8,084 bases of DNA from Pseudomonadota bacterium (lineage in GTDB: Bacteria; Cyanobacteriota; Vampirovibrionia; LMEP-6097). Positions within the stretch are counted from its first letter, which is position 1, and every line of letters starts with the position of its first letter. The notes under the pieces are model-generated. The model did not search any database. It had not been told where the DNA came from and saw only the letters and a program-made list of their open reading frames with translations. The stretch covers positions 1 to 8,084 of the forward strand of contig RFQS01000104.1 of NCBI GenBank assembly GCA_009924885.1, in the 5' to 3' direction. The position numbers and the translations under genes are program-made. Of the stretch, positions 6,163 through 8,084 are shown one piece after another.

Positions 6163-7910
6163 AAGAAAAAACATTACACAAATGGTCTTCGCTAGTGGAG
6201 TTTCTTAAAAGCTCTTCCTTGGCTTTTTTAGCCTTATCCTTATCAATTGAGTTAATAAATTTATCTTTAAAACCCTCTCAAACTCAAGGACTTGCTTTAT
6301 TTAACAATATTGTTTTTTCATGGATTCTAATAGGCATATCTATTTTTTATATAATCTTTCTAACTTGCTCTAAGAAACTCACTAAACCAGATACTCTAGG
6401 TATTTTATTTGCAGTGGTAGTTCTTGGGTTTTTAAAAATAGATTCTTTTAGATCTTTGTTTGATTTTCCTGTTTTAGGAGGCAGTGATTCTATATATTCT
6501 AAATTCCCTTCTATCTCAGTTTTAGTGATAGTGATAGTACCGATTACGGCTTTAGTAATAGAAACATTTACGGCTTGCTGTAAGAAGGAGGAGCCGTTCA
6601 AGGTGCTGATGCTGGAAATCCTAGAATTAATAAAACTAATTAAGACTTGGTGTAAGAAGGAACAGAGCCTAAAAAGCTCTAGCAGTGAGCAAGAAGAACA
6701 TTATGGACGTAAAGAATTTGCTCAAAAATTTTTAGATATGGTTCTAGAGTATAAGCCAGATAATAAGGATAAAGATGAGGCAGAAATTTTTGGTCTACAA
6801 GCTTCTTGGGGCAGTGGTAAAACCAAGACTATAGAATTTATTAAAGAGTATGCTGAAAAGAAATACAAGGATAAACTTTTACTTATAGACTTCAATCCTT
6901 GGTACTGTACAGATCCTAGCCAGATCGCTTCTGAGTTTATATCTGTTTTAAAGGAAAAGTTAAAAAAGGAATTTCCGCTTCGCAGTCTAGCTTTAGATAG
7001 TAATTTAGAAAGATATAAAAATCTTTTAAATACTCAATACCAATCTGCTTTTACATTTTTATTGAATCTAGAAGGCTCTCGTGAGCATGAATTTAAAGAA
7101 ATCAATAAACATTTACCTGAGATTATTCAAGATAAACAAATCCTCATTATTATTGATGATATAGATCGTCTAGAAGCAGCAGAGTGTATCAAAACTTTAC
7201 AGTTAGTAAGGCAAATAGCGAGTTTCAAAAAAATAAAATTTATAATAGCTTATGACAAAGAGCATCTACATAGGGTTTTAGAAAAATCAGATCTCGATTT
7301 AAAGTATTTAGATAAAATTTTTCCTAATGAAATTGATCTTCCTTTAATTCCAGAGCGTCATTTAGTGGAAATGCTTGTGAATAAGCTCCACATTCCTAAA
7401 AAGATTAAGGAAAAGATTACTAACAAAATTAACCAAGAAAATGATGATAGCAGTACGCTTTCTAGAGAAGTAAAGCTTTCTAGAATTTTATCTAAAGAAA
7501 TAAAAACCTTTAGAGATTTAGAGAAGCTCTCACAGAGTTTTAATAATGCTTATGGTTTTCTAGGTGATAACGTTGATCCCTATGATTTACTTGTACTTAA
7601 GCTTTTAGATTTGAAATATGCTGATGTGTATAGGACGCTCAAAGAGAATCGTCAGGAGTATTTAATTCTGCAATCTTCAAATATTAGCCCAGAGTTAGGA
7701 CCTCGCTTTTATTTATTATTACTGGATTCAGAGTCTCTAGTTAAGCCAGCTATAGAGCTACTTAGTTATTTATTTGGTGAACCGATTAGTGAAAAAGTAA
7801 AACAAGATGGATATCGTCCAGATTCTCCAAAAGAGCATCTCGGTATTATTTCAATTAGATTCCGTTATTCTTATGAGGGGACTGTTGCCAGCCCCAGTAA
7901 ATACCGATAG
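6159..7910 (+). CDS. Membrane-anchored KAP-family P-loop NTPase, C-terminus cut by an in-frame TAG
   Basis: KAP ATPases are STAND-like P-loop proteins that often contain membrane segments; bacterial members include F-plasmid PifA, which excludes phage T7. Four hydrophobic segments lie at about 18-36, 47-69, 79-93 and 118-138, followed by a Lys/Glu-rich linker. The Walker A motif is ASWGSGKT (215-222), with Ala replacing the first Gly. LLIDFNPWY (241-249) is the KAP Phe-x-Pro/Ala-Trp motif. Walker B is ILIIIDDIDRL (328-338), followed by FIIAYDKEHL (361-370) and YLDKIFPNEIDLP (383-395), both typical of the family. The ATG at 6159 has no ribosome binding site, and no upstream start exists in frame. 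The frame ends in TAG at 7908-7910, but the same frame continues as sensible protein for 58 more codons to the window edge, so the gene is interrupted. The ATPase core is intact, so a truncated product could still fold. It lies 36 bases after the toxin gene and is probably in the same transcript. Family: firm. Function: unknown. Confidence 0.88.
   Translation: MKEKTLHKWSSLVEFLKSSSLAFLALSLSIELINLSLKPSQTQGLALFNNIVFSWILIGISIFYIIFLTCSKKLTKPDTLGILFAVVVLGFLKIDSFRSLFDFPVLGGSDSIYSKFPSISVLVIVIVPITALVIETFTACCKKEEPFKVLMLEILELIKLIKTWCKKEQSLKSSSSEQEEHYGRKEFAQKFLDMVLEYKPDNKDKDEAEIFGLQASWGSGKTKTIEFIKEYAEKKYKDKLLLIDFNPWYCTDPSQIASEFISVLKEKLKKEFPLRSLALDSNLERYKNLLNTQYQSAFTFLLNLEGSREHEFKEINKHLPEIIQDKQILIIIDDIDRLEAAECIKTLQLVRQIASFKKIKFIIAYDKEHLHRVLEKSDLDLKYLDKIFPNEIDLPLIPERHLVEMLVNKLHIPKKIKEKITNKINQENDDSSTLSREVKLSRILSKEIKTFRDLEKLSQSFNNAYGFLGDNVDPYDLLVLKLLDLKYADVYRTLKENRQEYLILQSSNISPELGPRFYLLLLDSESLVKPAIELLSYLFGEPISEKVKQDGYRPDSPKEHLGIISIRFRYSYEGTVASPSKYR
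6585..6593 (+). promoter_or_regulatory. Strong internal ribosome binding site between the membrane and ATPase halves of KAP
   Basis: AAGGAGGAG is the closest match to a consensus Shine-Dalgarno that I noticed in the window. It lies 9 bases before an in-frame GTG (Val149, 6603-6605) and 15 before an in-frame ATG (Met151, 6609-6611). Initiation there would give a soluble protein that lacks all four membrane segments but keeps the full NTPase core. The same bases encode Lys-Lys-Glu-Glu, so the match could be a by-product of coding. Confidence 0.4.
7877..7895 (+). other. GC-rich hairpin just upstream of the KAP amber codon
   Basis: GGGG (7877-7880) and CTG (7882-7884) pair with CAG (7889-7891) and CCCC (7892-7895), with one bulged A and a TTGC loop. 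It stands out in AT-rich coding sequence and ends 12 bases before the TAG. No U-run follows, so it is not an ordinary terminator. It could be coincidence, a pause signal or a scar of a small insertion. Confidence 0.35.
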
Positions 7911-8084
7911 GCATTTGCATTAAGAGTCTTTGCAGGAGTAGGTTTTGATGATAAAATCAATGAAGATATGTTTACCAACGAGTCTCTTCAATTAGATTTC
8001 CATTCAAAACTTTTGGAGGATTTAGTTCCAAAAGATCATGCATATAGGAAACTATTAAAACTAGTAGATTTTGAGTCATTAGCA
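7911..8084 (+). pseudogene. C-terminal continuation of the KAP NTPase beyond the amber codon, partial at the right edge
   Basis: The frame directly after the TAG at 7908-7910 is the same as that of the KAP gene and stays open for all 58 remaining codons (AFALRVFAGVGFDD..., ending ...KLVDFESLA at the edge). Composition and hydrophobic pattern match the upstream part. Reading across the stop gives SPSKYR-stop-AFALRVF. KAP proteins commonly carry an aromatic-rich sequence ending in RYF near here, so the TAG probably replaced TAT or TAC (Tyr) by one substitution. The first in-frame ATG is at 7968, with only a weak GAAG before it, so independent translation is unlikely. The remaining C-terminus lies outside the window. 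Confidence 0.7.

Noticed and set aside
6347..6601. 84-codon minus-strand frame inside the KAP gene
   Set aside because: Antisense to the KAP membrane segments; no independent support.
1..8084. CRISPR arrays, tRNA or rRNA genes, insertion sequences, origin
   Set aside because: No regularly spaced repeats, cloverleaf sequences, transposase-like frames with terminal repeats, or iteron clusters were seen on either strand.

Overview
The window comes from an AT-rich Gram-negative bacterium. The Gram-negative call rests on a complete inner-membrane RND drug/proton antiporter with its lipoprotein-type periplasmic adaptor. The lineage cannot be fixed from this sequence. Low GC, an amber-interrupted large gene and a toxin-antitoxin pair would fit a host-associated or accessory-rich genome, but that is a guess. 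There are no rRNA or tRNA genes, no CRISPR array and no recognisable transposase.

Layout. (1) Bases 1-220, minus strand: a 64-residue protein of unknown function, with a possible overlapping downstream reading frame that runs off the left edge. (2) Bases 330-1118, minus strand: a GT-A family 2 glycosyltransferase of the WaaE/KdtX-like type. (3) Bases 1162-5341, plus strand: a two-gene efflux operon, adaptor then pump, with an 11-base overlap. Its first gene diverges from the glycosyltransferase across a control region of only about 43 bases. (4) Bases 5400-8084, plus strand: an apparent accessory cassette with its own TATAAT promoter. It holds a ribbon-helix-helix antitoxin, a RelE/YafQ-type toxin and a membrane-anchored KAP-family P-loop NTPase.

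How the genes work together. The adaptor and pump should form two of the three parts of a tripartite exporter; no TolC-like outer-membrane channel is present, so one would have to be supplied from elsewhere. The toxin-antitoxin pair and the KAP NTPase are closely spaced on one strand (gaps of 18 and 36 bases) and are probably cotranscribed. Some KAP ATPases, such as F-plasmid PifA, exclude phage, so a defence or plasmid/island-maintenance role is plausible but unproven.

The most notable points are in the KAP gene. It is interrupted by a single in-frame TAG at 7908-7910, and the same frame stays open to the window edge. It has a strong internal ribosome binding site exactly between its membrane and ATPase halves. 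It is preceded by an eight-codon leader frame, with a better ribosome binding site than the gene itself, that ends in an ATGA overlap with the KAP start. The RND pump has an insertion of about 27 residues in the loop between TM9 and TM10. The divergent glycosyltransferase and efflux genes appear to use back-to-back, overlapping -10 elements.
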